From: Raffaelea ambrosiae
Taxonomy: Eukaryota; Ascomycota; Sordariomycetes; Ophiostomatales; Ophiostomataceae
DNA length: 64,000 nt
Direction of reading: 5' to 3'
NCBI GenBank assembly: GCA_002778195.1
Contig: PCDI01000009.1
Location: 770,725 to 834,724 of the forward strand
The position numbers and the translations under genes are program-made. The notes below the pieces were generated by a model. It was not told the DNA's origin and did no database searches. It saw only the letters and a list, made by a program, of their open reading frames with translations. Positions 21,034 through 32,000 of this stretch are shown here, piece by piece. The first letter of the stretch is position 1. The number at the start of each line of letters is the position of its first letter.

Positions 21034-23648
21034 TCAACCGTCCAGTTCCAGGCGCGCCAGCAGCTTGTCGATCTTGCCCAGCAGGATCTGGTAGTTGAGC
21101 GCGTCCGAGTCGAACTCGTCCTCGACCGCGTTGCCGTCCAGGTCCCGCAGCGTCCCGGCCGGCATGTCGTCGTCGTCGGGAGTCTCGTCCGTCTCGTCCG
21201 TCTCGTCCGTCTCGCCTGTCGGGCCGGCCCTCTCTTTGGTTCCCTCCTGGTCGACGCCCGCCGTTTCTGTTCCTTCTACCTCTCCCCCCTCCTCCTCCTC
21301 CTCCTCCTTCTGTCCCCTCCACCTCATCCTCCATATCCGAAAAGGCCACCTCTTCAAACCGCATCCGGAACCGCTCCGACAGGAAATAGCGAATGTCGTC
21401 CACCAGCTCAATCGAGTCCGTCTCGTCCCGCTTCGTCAGCCGGTGCGCGCTCTCCAGCACCAGCGCCGCAAACGCCGGGTCGTCAATGTAGTGCTCCAGC
21501 CGCTCGGCCAGAAACCGCGCCGCAAACTCTTCCAGCCGCTGCATCTTGAGCGTCCACGCCGCGTGCAGCACGTCGTACACATTGATCGCATCCCCCTTGC
21601 GCGCCTCGGCATGGATTCTTCTGTCCTCGGCTGCCGCCTCGTTTCTTTTCTCGGCTGCCGCCTCGTTTTCTTTCTTCTCGGCTGCCGCCTCGTTTTCTTT
21701 TTTCTCGGCTGCCGCCTCGTTTCTTTTCTCATTTCTTTTCTCGGCTTCCGCCTCGTTCTTCGCCTCGTTCTTCGCCTCGTTCTTCGCCTCGTTCTTCGCC
21801 TCGTTCTTCTCGTCGGCCACCGGCTCCTGCGTCGGATCCTTCCACACATTCCGCGGCCCGTTGCCCTGCGTGCTGATCACCACCGCCGCCTTGCTCTTCA
21901 GCTTCTCCAGAAACAGCATGTCCGCCACATACAACACCTCCAGCGCCAGCTCCAGCGGAATCGCCGCCTCTTCCGTATACAAAAAGGCCAGCACAATCTC
22001 CAGCACCTCCGGCGCACAGTCCACCCGGATGATCCGCAGGTGCTCCGACGCCTGCGCCTCCAGGAACGCACTCGAAAACATCGTCCGGAAGTAGTCGCTG
22101 CGCACCAGCATGGCCTTGTGTGCCGGGTACAGGACGGAGCGCCGGGGTGGTGACTGGAATCCCGCTCCTGCTCCTGCTTTCGCTGCTGCTGCTCCTGCTG
22201 TTGCTGCTTGGCCGTTCGCTGGCCGTGGTTGTGATGGATCGGACAATGGCTTGTCTGCGTCTGTTCCTTCCACCCAGGTATGACCCAGGGGTCCTATGGG
22301 TATGCTGTTTGCGCGCACCGGTTTCTCATCCGTTTCGTGGTCGTTGTCGTCGTCGTCGTCGTCCTCGCCGTCGTCGTCGTCGTCGTCATCTTCCTCATCC
22401 GCGCACAGCAGACAGTCGGCAAAGATAAAGTTGTCGTGGGGCCACTGGACCTCGTCCACCTTGCTCGTCTCGACCACCATCTTGTGGTCCAGAATGCCCT
22501 CGTGGAAAAACTGCGTCAGCTGCTCCTGCGCGCGCCGCACCTCGTCCTCGTACCGCTGCCGCGCCAGCCGCCGGTCGTTGCCCGCCAGCATGGCCTCCCA
22601 CAGCTGCTCCACCTTGAGCTGCTTGCTGAGGCGGTCCACCGCCCGGAGGATCTCTTCCTCCTCGTCGGCGTCGGCGTCTTCGTCCGCCGGCTGCTGCTCG
22701 CCGCCCAGGAACAGACCGCCCGACTTGGCATTGGGCGTCAGGTCGGCCAGGTACAGATAGCGCAGCACAATGCGGAAGGCGGCCGCCGGCACCTGGCTCG
22801 ACAGGCGGTAGGTGGCGAGGTCCGGGGTCTCGGTCAGCTTCTGCCGGAAGTAGGGCGTGCGTGCGGCGAGCAAGAACTTGTGCAGCTGGAACTCCTGGGT
22901 GCCGGTGTAGCCGGCTGTGGGCGACCAGCCGGTGCCGGCCGAGATGAGCGTGATGTCGGACGTCTTGGGCATCTGGGGCACGAGCAGCGAGGTGATGTGG
23001 GCAGCCCAGGGCTGCAGCGGGTCCGACGACTTGGAGTAGTCGTACTGGAGCAGCAGGTTGCGGATGCGGTCGTTGAGGGCGTTGTGGATGCAGCGCTCGC
23101 CCTGGAAGGTGTTTCGCTCGGCCATGGCACCTTGAGGGGGGGGGGGGAGAGGGGAGGGGGGTGGTCAGTCTCAGGGGATAAGACAAGACAAGACCATCGT
23201 TTAAAGGGACACACGCTCCCAGACAAAACTGGCTGTAGCCACCACCACTCTGAAAGGGGGTATACAGTCCAGAACATGGCGAGACCACTTTTACCCACCT
23301 GATTCTAACAAGAGTTGGGCAACTTCATAGTGGCCACACAAGCTTGCCTGCACAAAAACAGAGCTGTTAGAGAGGGGGGATCTAGACACAGGGGTGTGTG
23401 CCAGCCCATAGACCATGAAAACCCACAATGATGAGAGGCGTGTAGTCAAATTCGTCCTTGCCGTTGATGTTGCCGCCCGACGCAATGTACGTCTGGCAGG
23501 CCTTCAGGTCGCCGCGGCGGCAGGCCTCGAGAAAGCTGTTGAAGTCGGCGGACAGGTCGAGGGGGTTCTCCTCGCGCAGGACGCCCTTGCTGATCAGCTC
23601 GTGCTCTTCCTTGAGCTTGGCCTCGAGCTCTCCCTTTGGCATCGCCAT
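21034..23648 (-). CDS. Ankyrin and double-BTB/POZ protein, with apparent C-terminal frameshift
   Basis: Similar in layout to fission yeast Btb3 and yeast YIL001W (ABTB1-like), likely a CUL3-type adaptor (inference). The exons are 23648-23427, 23347-23299 and 23130-21034. Spliced exons 1-3 encode an ankyrin pair (DYTPLIIASLCGHYEVAQLL) and the conserved ERNTFQGERC. BTB domain 1 lies at about 150-222, an acidic linker at about 331-365, and BTB domain 2 at about 422-515. A Lys-Asn-Glu-Ala repeat region (about 531-592) and a helical tail follow. After the EDEVEG segment (near 21316) the frame must shift by one base to reach the family-typical ending TLRDLDGNAVEDEFDSDALN, with its stop at 21034. 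The break falls in a (GGA)n/G6 tract at 21240-21320. The total exon length is one base over a multiple of three. A 76-bp intron with a poor GTGGAG donor is a weaker alternative. Confidence 0.85.
21181..21219. repeat. 9-bp coding repeat (Thr-Asp-Glu) in the BTB gene tail
   Basis: About four units of GTCTCGTCC on the plus strand, read on the minus strand as repeated Thr-Asp-Glu in the shifted C-terminal frame. Purity of the acidic reading in that frame supports it as the real one. Confidence 0.75.
21750..21809. repeat. 12-bp coding minisatellite (Lys-Asn-Glu-Ala x5)
   Basis: Five tandem units of GCCTCGTTCTTC, which on the minus strand encode KNEA repeats. The adjoining 21620-21745 region holds degenerate longer units encoding Asn-Glu-Ala-Ala-Ala-Glu-Lys. 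The whole region is predicted to be charged and helical or disordered. Confidence 0.9.
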
Positions 23649-24880
23649 GATGAATTGGGCTGGTGTCTCTCTTTTTTTTTTTCTCCTCTTTCTTTCTTTT
23701 TTCTTCTTTTCTTTTTTATGTCTTTTCTCTTGGAAATGTCTGGGATCCCTGCTCGGGTTTTCTGCTTCAGTGCCAAGACCCTGGCCGACCGTCGTCTCGG
23801 CGTGGAGAAAGAGAGATAGAGAAGAAGTGAAAAAAATGACGTCCTTCGGCCAGCAACGAACCCGGCAAGATGACAAATGACGCGAGCTTATCCGGAACGT
23901 CTCATGGCCGACGGCTTTGTCTTCCTATACGCCCAGGAAAATACAAAAGAAATGTTCCCGGTCTCTACAAATGAAAATGTGAGAACATTGACCCCACCCT
24001 CACACAGACAAGAGATTCAAACCCGTGCGATCCCCATGAGAGCGCCTGGAAAAGAAGTCATCGGCCAAGATGGCAGATGGCCGTGGCTGATCGCCTTGGT
24101 ACGGTAGCGATTAGCGACCCCGCGATGGCGCGCGAAGGGGCGGGTTTGTGGCGGTGGTCGTTGACAGCTGGGTCACGTGCATCGGCGTTAACGCCTTCCT
24201 GGGTTGCGGTTGCTCAACGCACGACAAGTTGCTGGGGAAACCGCTGAGCCTCCACCAAGTAAACATCTAGCGTTCCCTTTACTGACCAGAACGGGGCCGT
24301 TGGGCAGTCTGGCTACACCCTTTATGGCACATTGCGAGACCGCCCGGGAGAGGATGCATGTTCAAAGCGGGCCGCCACCGCCCATTATTATTGTCGACGA
24401 CTTTTCGTTTTCCTTCTTCTTTTCCTCTTCTCTTCAACAACTCCCGTTCAACCTCATTTTTTCTCCCCAGTGCGTTCGGTTCGGGTTTGGGCTGTCCAAC
24501 ACCAGACTCGTCCCTTTCTACTAACCTCGACAGAAAGACATCGTGAACAGAAGGAGAGACCTCGGCGACACGACGACCCCAGCACAGAGAGAGATTGAGA
24601 GAAAGCTAGAGCTTACCGAGAAGGACGCGGCTTGTGATTCTGCTCTTTCGTTCACTCGTTCACTCGTTCTATCCATTCCCTACCTTTCTGTCCGGTCTGC
24701 ATGCGTCTTTGGTCGTGTGCATTTCCCCGTGTACATTCGCTCGTGTGCACCTCATCCACCTTGTCGTTCTTCGTTCTTCGCTCGTTTTGTTTCTTCTCCT
24801 TTTCCCGCGCTCTCTCTTGCGGTCGCCCCCTTGCACGCCTCCCGCCCACCAGGGCAGCCCTCCATTAGCCTGATGCCAAC
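23649..24880. other. Divergent promoter region between BTB and NIMA genes
   Basis: This 1.2-kb stretch is shared by two divergently transcribed genes. A 60-bp C/T-rich tract (23660-23740) lies just upstream of the BTB start, and CT-rich stretches (24390-24840) precede the kinase ATG. No coding sequence is supported. Confidence 0.6.
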
Positions 24881-27666
24881 ATGGCCGAGAGCGAAAAGTA
24901 CGACGTGTTGGAGAAGATCGGTAAGTCCTCTGTCCTGTCCTGTCCTGTCCTGTCCTGTCCTCACACAATGACCCTCTCCTTTGCTTCAACCCGCTTCGTC
25001 TCTTCTTCTCTAACCCTCTAGGCCATGGCTCGTTTGGCATCATCCGAAAGGTCCGCCGCAAGGCCGACGGCATGGTCCTCTGCCGCAAAGAGATCAGCTA
25101 CCTGAAGATGTCGCAGAAAGAGCGTGAGCAGCTGCACGCCGAGTTCCAGATCCTGTCGACGCTGCGCCACCCCAACATTGTCGGCTACTACCACCGCGAG
25201 CACCTCAAGGCCACCCAGGACCTGCACCTGTACATGGAGTACTGCGGCAACGGCGACCTCGGCCGCGTCATTCGCGACCTCAGCCAGAAGAACCAGTATG
25301 CCGAGGAGTCGTTTGTCTGGAGCATCTTTGCCCAGCTCGTCACCGCCCTCTACCGCTGTCACTACGGCATCGACCCGCCCGACGTCGGCAAGAACGTGCT
25401 GGGCCTCGGCGCCGCGGCCAAGCCCAAGGTGCCGTCGGCCGGCGCCAACGGCGTGACCATCCTGCACCGCGACCTCAAGCCCGAAAACGTGTTCCTCGGC
25501 GAGGACAACTCGGTCAAGCTGGGCGACTTTGGCCTGGCCAAGATGATCCAGTCGCACGACTTTGCCTCCACCTACGTCGGCACGCCCTTTTACATGTCGC
25601 CCGAGATCTGCGCCGCCGAGAAGTACACCCTCAAGTCCGACATCTGGTCCCTCGGCTGCATCATCTACGAGCTCTGCACGCGCGAGCCCCCCTTCAACGC
25701 CAAGTCGCACTACCAGCTCGTCCAGAAGATCAAGGAGGGCAAGCTGGCCCCGCTGCCCGTCGTCTACTCGCCCGAGCTGTGCGCCGTCGTGCGCGACTGT
25801 CTCAAGGTCAACCCCGACCGGCGGCCCGACACGGCCACGCTGCTGAACCTGCCGGTCGTGCGGCTCATGCGCAAGGAGAAGGAGGTCGTCGAGCTGAGCA
25901 AGATGCTCAAGCTCAAGGAGGACCAGCTGCATCGCCGCACGCGCGAGCTCGAGCGCAAGAGCGAGTCCGACCGCGCGCTGATGCGCCAGGAGATCGACTC
26001 CAGCGTGCGTCGCGAGTGGGAGGTCAAGGCCCGGCTGGAGATTGACCGTCTGGTCAACACCGAGCTAGACCAGCTGCAGAAGAAGTTTGAGCAGGAAGTG
26101 CGGGCGCGTGTCGAAGCCGAAGTGACAGAGGCTGTGAAGAAGGCGGTCGATGAGGCCACGCAACAACAGCAGCAGCAGCAGCAGCAGCAACAACAACAGC
26201 AACAACAACAACTACAAATGGCGCCGGCACCACATCTCCCACCACCAATGTCGTCCACGACTCTGGAGCTCTCATCATCCATCAGCAAGTCTGACTACCT
26301 GCTGTCATCAGTCGGCGAGTGCAGTGGTGACGGCGACTTCCCGTCTACCACCGACATCACGGAGTTGTCCATTGACGAGTCCCTGGCCCAGTCCGTGTCT
26401 GCCACTGGTGCTGCTTCCACAACAGCGTGCCCGGGTGGCAGCGGCGGCCACAGCGGCAAAAGCAGTCGGGACAGCAACGGGAACGGCGTTGTGGTTGCCT
26501 CTGCGACGGCCGCCTTCACTAAGAGACAAAACCCGTCGCAGCAACAACAACAACAACCCAACCGCACTCCCTTTGGCCGTGCCCAGACCATGTTCGCCGG
26601 CACGCCCATGGACGTCGAGATGGCCTCGCCGTCGCCCATGGCCATTGCCTCGCTGTCCCTGTCGCCGCGCCGGACCGCGGCCACCAAGGCACCGACAGCC
26701 AACAGCAGCAATATCTTTGCCGTGCCGGCTGCGGCCGGGTCGTCATCGGACGACCCGAGATGGAATGGTCTGCGTGATTCGATGAGTGGCAGTGGTGCGG
26801 TGTCCGACTGGGACTCGGACGACGATGTGGCCATCCCGTCACCGACGCGGATGATCAGGTCGCGGAAGAACCCCTTCACGTCCAAGAAGCCGGCTCTACC
26901 CACACAAGCAGCCAACCAATCTACCGCACAACAACAACAACAGCAACAACAACCGCAGCAACAACAGCAGCAGCGTCCAGGCATCCCGACACAAAAGTCT
27001 GCGCCGCTGTTTGGTCGTGCCGCCCGGCCTAAGGGGCTGGACGCTGGTGTGAATAAGACCACTGCAGCAGCGGACGGCCTCCGGTCGGCACTGAGCGGCG
27101 GCGCTCTGCGGGACCACTGCCACTCGCCTAATCGGCGGCTGAGCAAGATCCCGTCAGCGGCCAACATGGCGATCGCGGCCAGCGGAGAGGCTGGAGGCAG
27201 CAGCTCGAACGGCTCCTCCTCTCTTGAGGGTGGCAGTGGCCTGCTGGCGCCGCGGAGTCTGTCACGCAAGGCGTCATTCAACCGCAAGGATGAGGCAGCC
27301 CAGCAGCAGCACCACCACCAGAACCAGCAGCAGCAAGGTTCACCCCATCAGCAGCCGCCCACGCTGGCATCCGGCTGTGGCCTGGTCAGCAAGCAGAAGC
27401 CCGGCATTCGGGGCCGCACGCTGGTCGAGTTGCAGCAGGCGCGTGCTGGCGGGCGGCCGGTGAATGCGGCCGACCTCCACGGCATGAATAACAACAACAA
27501 CAACATGAACGTCAGCCCGAAGAGGCAGTTCCGCGAGCTTGGGTCGGCCGGTAACCGCGGCAGCCCCATGTGTCTGGACCCGCCTGCGGTGTGGGATCCT
27601 GAGCAGGACGACATGCCGAGCCCGTTCCTGGTGCGTCGCAAGGTGATGGCCATGAACAGGGCATAA
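24881..27666 (+). CDS. nimA: NIMA-family serine/threonine protein kinase (2 exons)
   Basis: A mitotic-entry kinase, the orthologue of Aspergillus NIMA and Neurospora NIM-1. The exons are 24881-24920 and 25022-27666, giving 894 residues. The kinase domain (about 7-295) starts YDVLEKI/GHGSFG across the intron, with catalytic Lys36 (CRKEI), HRDLKPEN (162-169), DFG (182-184) and the activation segment TYVGTPFYMSPEI. A 30-residue Gly/Ala/Pro insertion before HRD is common in filamentous fungal NIMA. A coiled coil follows (about 295-390, ELSKMLKLKEDQLHRRTREL). Then comes polyglutamine (about 394-411) and a long Ser/Gln/Asn-rich tail with further Q-tracts (for example 26929-26976 and 27301-27355) and many SP/TP sites. 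The first ATG fits the family start. The tail is much longer and more Q-rich than the kinase needs, as usual for regulatory, degradation-prone NIMA tails. Confidence 0.95.
24931..24960. repeat. Pentanucleotide repeat (TGTCC)6 in the nimA intron
   Basis: Six exact TGTCC units start ten bases after the donor GTAAGT of the 101-bp intron, which ends CTAACCCTCTAG. Copy number changes here would alter intron length but not the protein. Confidence 0.9.
26161..26214 (+). repeat. CAA/CAG polyglutamine tract in nimA
   Basis: About 18 consecutive Gln codons, mixed CAA and CAG, sit directly after the coiled coil. Mixed codons usually mean slower length change than a pure CAG run. Confidence 0.9.
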
Positions 27667-29044
27667 GCATAGTGTCTTTGGATGAAGGGCCATGATGGCA
27701 GCAACTACATACGCCTTTCTGGTTCCACCGGCTATGATCCCGTACAATCTTTTTTTTTTTGGCTTCCAGCAACAGCAGCAAAAAAGCGCATACCCAATTT
27801 GACACCCGTGGACCATGGTTCCACCATCTACAATCTTTCTTTTGTGTTTGTTTGGTTTTCTGGCAGGGAAAAAAAGAAAAGAACACACACAGCACTAATT
27901 TTCCTTTGTCTGTAACTCTACTAGGGGGAGAAGGGGGACGCGAGTGGAAAGAGGAACTCTCTTGGGATGGTGATGGCAACGGTAGGAAAGGGGGGAAATA
28001 ATGGAGATGAAGGATGACAAGCTACAAGTTTTCCCTTGTATTTTTTTCTTTTCATGATCGGGATGCCTGTTTCTCTCTTTTCTCTCTCTCTGACAGTCTC
28101 TGCTTGCCAGTCTTTTCTTTCGGTCTATCTTTTCGTGTCTTGCACATGCTTGGGTGTTGTTTCTGAGCGACAAAAATGGGCCACTCTGTTTTTCTTGTTT
28201 TTCCTGTATTTTTGTATGTTTGTTCTTTTTTGTTCTTTTGTTTTCCTGTCTTTGTTCTGGACCGCGTTTACATACAAGCAAAACACTCATAAACGGCGTT
28301 TTTTCCCTTTTTGTTTTATGCTTCTTTCTTTTTGTTCCTTCGTTTTCGTTCTTTCACCTTGGATGGGCGGTTGTGATACAGGGCTGGTCTATTCGAGGAA
28401 GTAGGAAGCAATATTACCAACAAGCCATTTTCAGAAACCGGGGTTTGCGCAAAGTTTGTGGGACAGGCAGCCCGTGCCTCTGGACGAACGGAAGATGCAC
28501 CTTGTCACGGTGTGTGATCCCGCCTGGGTTTGTGATGCAATGCCAGTGGCAGCCTTCTGTGTCGCTGTCAGTGTGCACTGAATCAGACATGACTGATAAG
28601 TGAGCCGGTACGGAAAGAGGCCTGGCGGCTCTAGAAATGGAAGGTACGATCTCCTATAGGAAGGAGTGAGTGACCAATGATTGGTGGCCAAGCAAGGTAA
28701 CACAAGAAACATGAATACAATCCAAACAGGAAGTCACAGCCATTCAAAGGAGAGCCATCAAGAGACTTTGCCTCCCGAAATTCTGCTTCCAATCTCACTC
28801 TTGAAACGAAGCCGACGTCTTCGCCCTTCCTTCATCCGTCGTCCTTTCCATTCCTTCTACGAGATTGCATGGCATTTATGAATGAAGCCTGACAACGACG
28901 CCCTGCATGAGGTTGGTGACTTCTGCTTTCTGACCTGCCCCTGCAAATCCTTCCTGGAAATAACTTCACTTTCTCCTGGGCAGCGTCTCTTACGCTGACC
29001 TTCCTGTCCTCAGAGAATCGCTGGCATCCAGCCGACTGTCGACC
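27667..29044. other. Intergenic region between nimA and the RdRP gene
   Basis: This 1.4-kb stretch contains the nimA 3' UTR and the promoter of the RdRP gene. It includes T-rich tracts at 28035-28350 and no coding sequence with family features. Confidence 0.6.
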
Positions 29045-32000
29045 ATGGCCAGCCTCTACGATCTATCGCGTCGCATGCCGCCGAACGCGGCGCACGAGAA
29101 TGCCTTTGATAGCAACAATGAACCTGTTGCGCCCGTGGGCGCCGACAACAAGCCAGCCAAGCCCATGACGGCCGAGCAGCAGCAGTACGAGTCCATGACT
29201 GTCATGCTCGGCTCCGTGCCGCCCGAGGCCACCACGCTCGACATCTACAACTCCATGAAGCCGCTGGCCGTTCTGTCGATCGACATCCTGGAGGACCGGA
29301 ATGGCGAGCGCACGGGGAATGTCCGCGTGCGCCTCGTCCCGCCCAAGTTCGAGTACTGGTACGACCGCGTGTGGACTCTGCGCTTGCCGGGGCCGCCAGC
29401 GCGCTCCGTCATGGTGGAAGCATATGTGGACGACCACGGGTACCGCAACGTGCACGGGAACCGCATCCACACCCCCAGCGGCCGCACCATCTTTGCCCGG
29501 TCGTCGTTCGACCTGGACACACTGTGGCAGGGCTTCCTGCACCAGAAGCACACCATGATGGTCATGGACGACGCCAAGGCGGGCAGCCTCCGCCAGGACA
29601 AGGCCTTTACGCACCTGCAGGTCAACTTTGACCGCCGCATGCTGACCATCTCGGTGGACCGGTACCTGGAAGCCGGCCGCGCACCTAGCCGGTCGCACCC
29701 CGTCTTGTTCCAGTACCGCATCAACGTCCGCTTTGCCTGGATCAAGGCCATGCTGGAGCAGCGCGCCCCCGACCACCGCGCCTGCGTCGTCTTTGCGCTG
29801 GACGCGCCGCCCGAGTACTGGCGCAAGTCCCGCGTCGTGGCCAAGACGCACGACCAGGACAAGCTGAGCTGGAGCGGCATGGAGCAGTGGGTGCGCATGG
29901 CCTTTCTGACCACGAGCCAGACCAGGATCCGGCAGGCGCCCATCTCGCTCCACGGCCGCTTTCCCCCGACCAGGGCCGTCGACCTCGGCCGCTGGACGAC
30001 GTTTGGCATGGTCGTCCGCGAGCGCGACATGAGCACGTGGCAGGACATCGTCCGCAGCCTGCGCGATTACAACATCCGCACAAAGACCTACCCCGACTTC
30101 CAGTTCCGGCCGCGCGACGACCGCAACATGTGGACCTGTCTCGAGCAGGACGACCTGGCCATGGCCGCCTCGCTGTCGACATCGACGCCCACGTCGGCAT
30201 CAATTGCCGCGGCCATGTTTCCCGCCAGCGGACACTCCTGCTACCTCTCGCATCGCCTGCCGTTCGAGGTCGCCTACCAGCTGGAAGTATGCCTCTCCCA
30301 CGGCATCCTGCACGAGCACAGCCTGGACATGGTCTTCCTCGAGAGCCTCGCGGCGCTGACGGCCAGCCAGGCCACCCGCATTCTCGAGTACGTTGCCGAG
30401 CGCGGCAAGCGCATCTACCAGCCGCACAGCATCTTCCGGGACCCCAGGGCGGTGTCCTACTGGCGCAAGACCCCCCCGGAGGCGTCGGTCGACAAGGCGT
30501 CGGTCGACAAGGACCGTGCCGTGTATGTGCGCAAGGCTCTGGTGACGCCGACGACCATTCTGTACTCCACGCCCGCCCTGGATGTGGGCAACCGCGTTCT
30601 CCGCCACTACCGCGAGCACCACGACCGTTTTCTGCGCGTGCAGTTTGCCGACGAGCTGCCGCTGGGCCGGCTCAGCGGCGGACCCAACACGCGGCGGACC
30701 GACGAGTGCTTCACCCGGGCTTTCCGGGCGCTGAAGAACGGCATTGTGGTGGGCGGCCGGCGCTTCGAGTTCTTGGCGTTTGGCAACTCCCAGCTGCGCG
30801 AGAACAGCGCGTACTTCTTTGCTCCCACCGCGCTGCTCACCTGCCAGGAGATCCGCGACTGGATGGGCGACTTTAGCAGCATCAAGACGGTCGCCAAGTA
30901 TGCCGCCCGTCTGGGCCAGTGCCTGTCGACCACGCGGCCGGTGCCGACGTTTGGCGTCCCGACCACCGTGCAGCGCATCCCCGACGTTGAGCGGGGCGGC
31001 CACTGTTTCACAGACGGTGTCGGCAAGATCTCCAAGTGGTGGGCGCGCGTCGTCGCCACACATCTGGGCGTGGGCGGCGTGCCCTCTGCCTTCCAGTTCC
31101 GCATGGGCGGCAGCAAGGGCGTGCTGGCGGTCTGGCCAGACGTGTCCTCCGGCCAGGTCGTCCAGATCCGTCCGTCCCAGGAGAAGTTTCCCACCGCTGA
31201 GCGCGCCAACATGCTCGAGATCGTGCGCTGCTCGGAGACAGCCACGGCCACTCTCAACCAGCAGACCATCATCCTGCTGTCGTCGCTCGGCGTTCCCACG
31301 ACTGTCTTCACAGACCTGCTGCACGAAGAGCTGACGGGCCTCAACGAGGTGATGAAGGATCCGCAAAAGGCTGCTCTCCACCTCATGGTGCGCGTGGACC
31401 AGAACCACACGACACCCATGATGGCCGACATGGTCCGGGCCGGGTTCATGGAGTCCAACGAGCCCTTTGTCTGGGCGCTGCTCCAGCTCTGGCGGGCCTG
31501 GTCCCTCAAGGCGCTCAAGGAAAAGGCGCGCATCACCGTTGCGAAGAGCGCCTTTGTGCTCGGCTGCGTCGACGAAACGGACACGCTGCGCGGACACGCC
31601 GACCCCCCTCGTCCGGGCGACGATGGCTCGTCGGAGAGCACGAGCCTGCAGCGCCTGCCCCAGATCTTTCTGCAGGTGCCCGACCTCGATGGGCCACAGG
31701 ACCCCTCGCCGCTATTCATGACGCGCAGAGCCGGCGGCCTTTACAAAAGCCGTGCGAGTGGGCGTGGGAGCGCGCCGCGAGACAAGTACAAGGTCATCAC
31801 CGGCCTCTGCCTGGTGGGCCGCAACCCGTCGCTGCATCCGGGAGACTTGCGTGTCGTGGAAGCGGTGGACGTCCCGGCTTTGCACCATCTTCGTGATGTC
31901 GTTGTGTTCCCGCGCACAGGGGACCGGGACATTCCCAGCATGTGCTCGGGAGGCGACCTGGACGGCGACGACTACTTTGTCTTCTGGGACCAGCGGCTGC

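Noticed and set aside
25009..25021. CTAACCCT string near the nimA intron end as a Teb1/Tay1 binding box
   Set aside because: It coincides with the expected branch site and acceptor (CTAAC...TAG) and is a single copy, so splicing explains it.
25018..25932. 304-codon antisense ORF across the nimA kinase domain
   Set aside because: A shadow of the GC-rich kinase exon with no family features.
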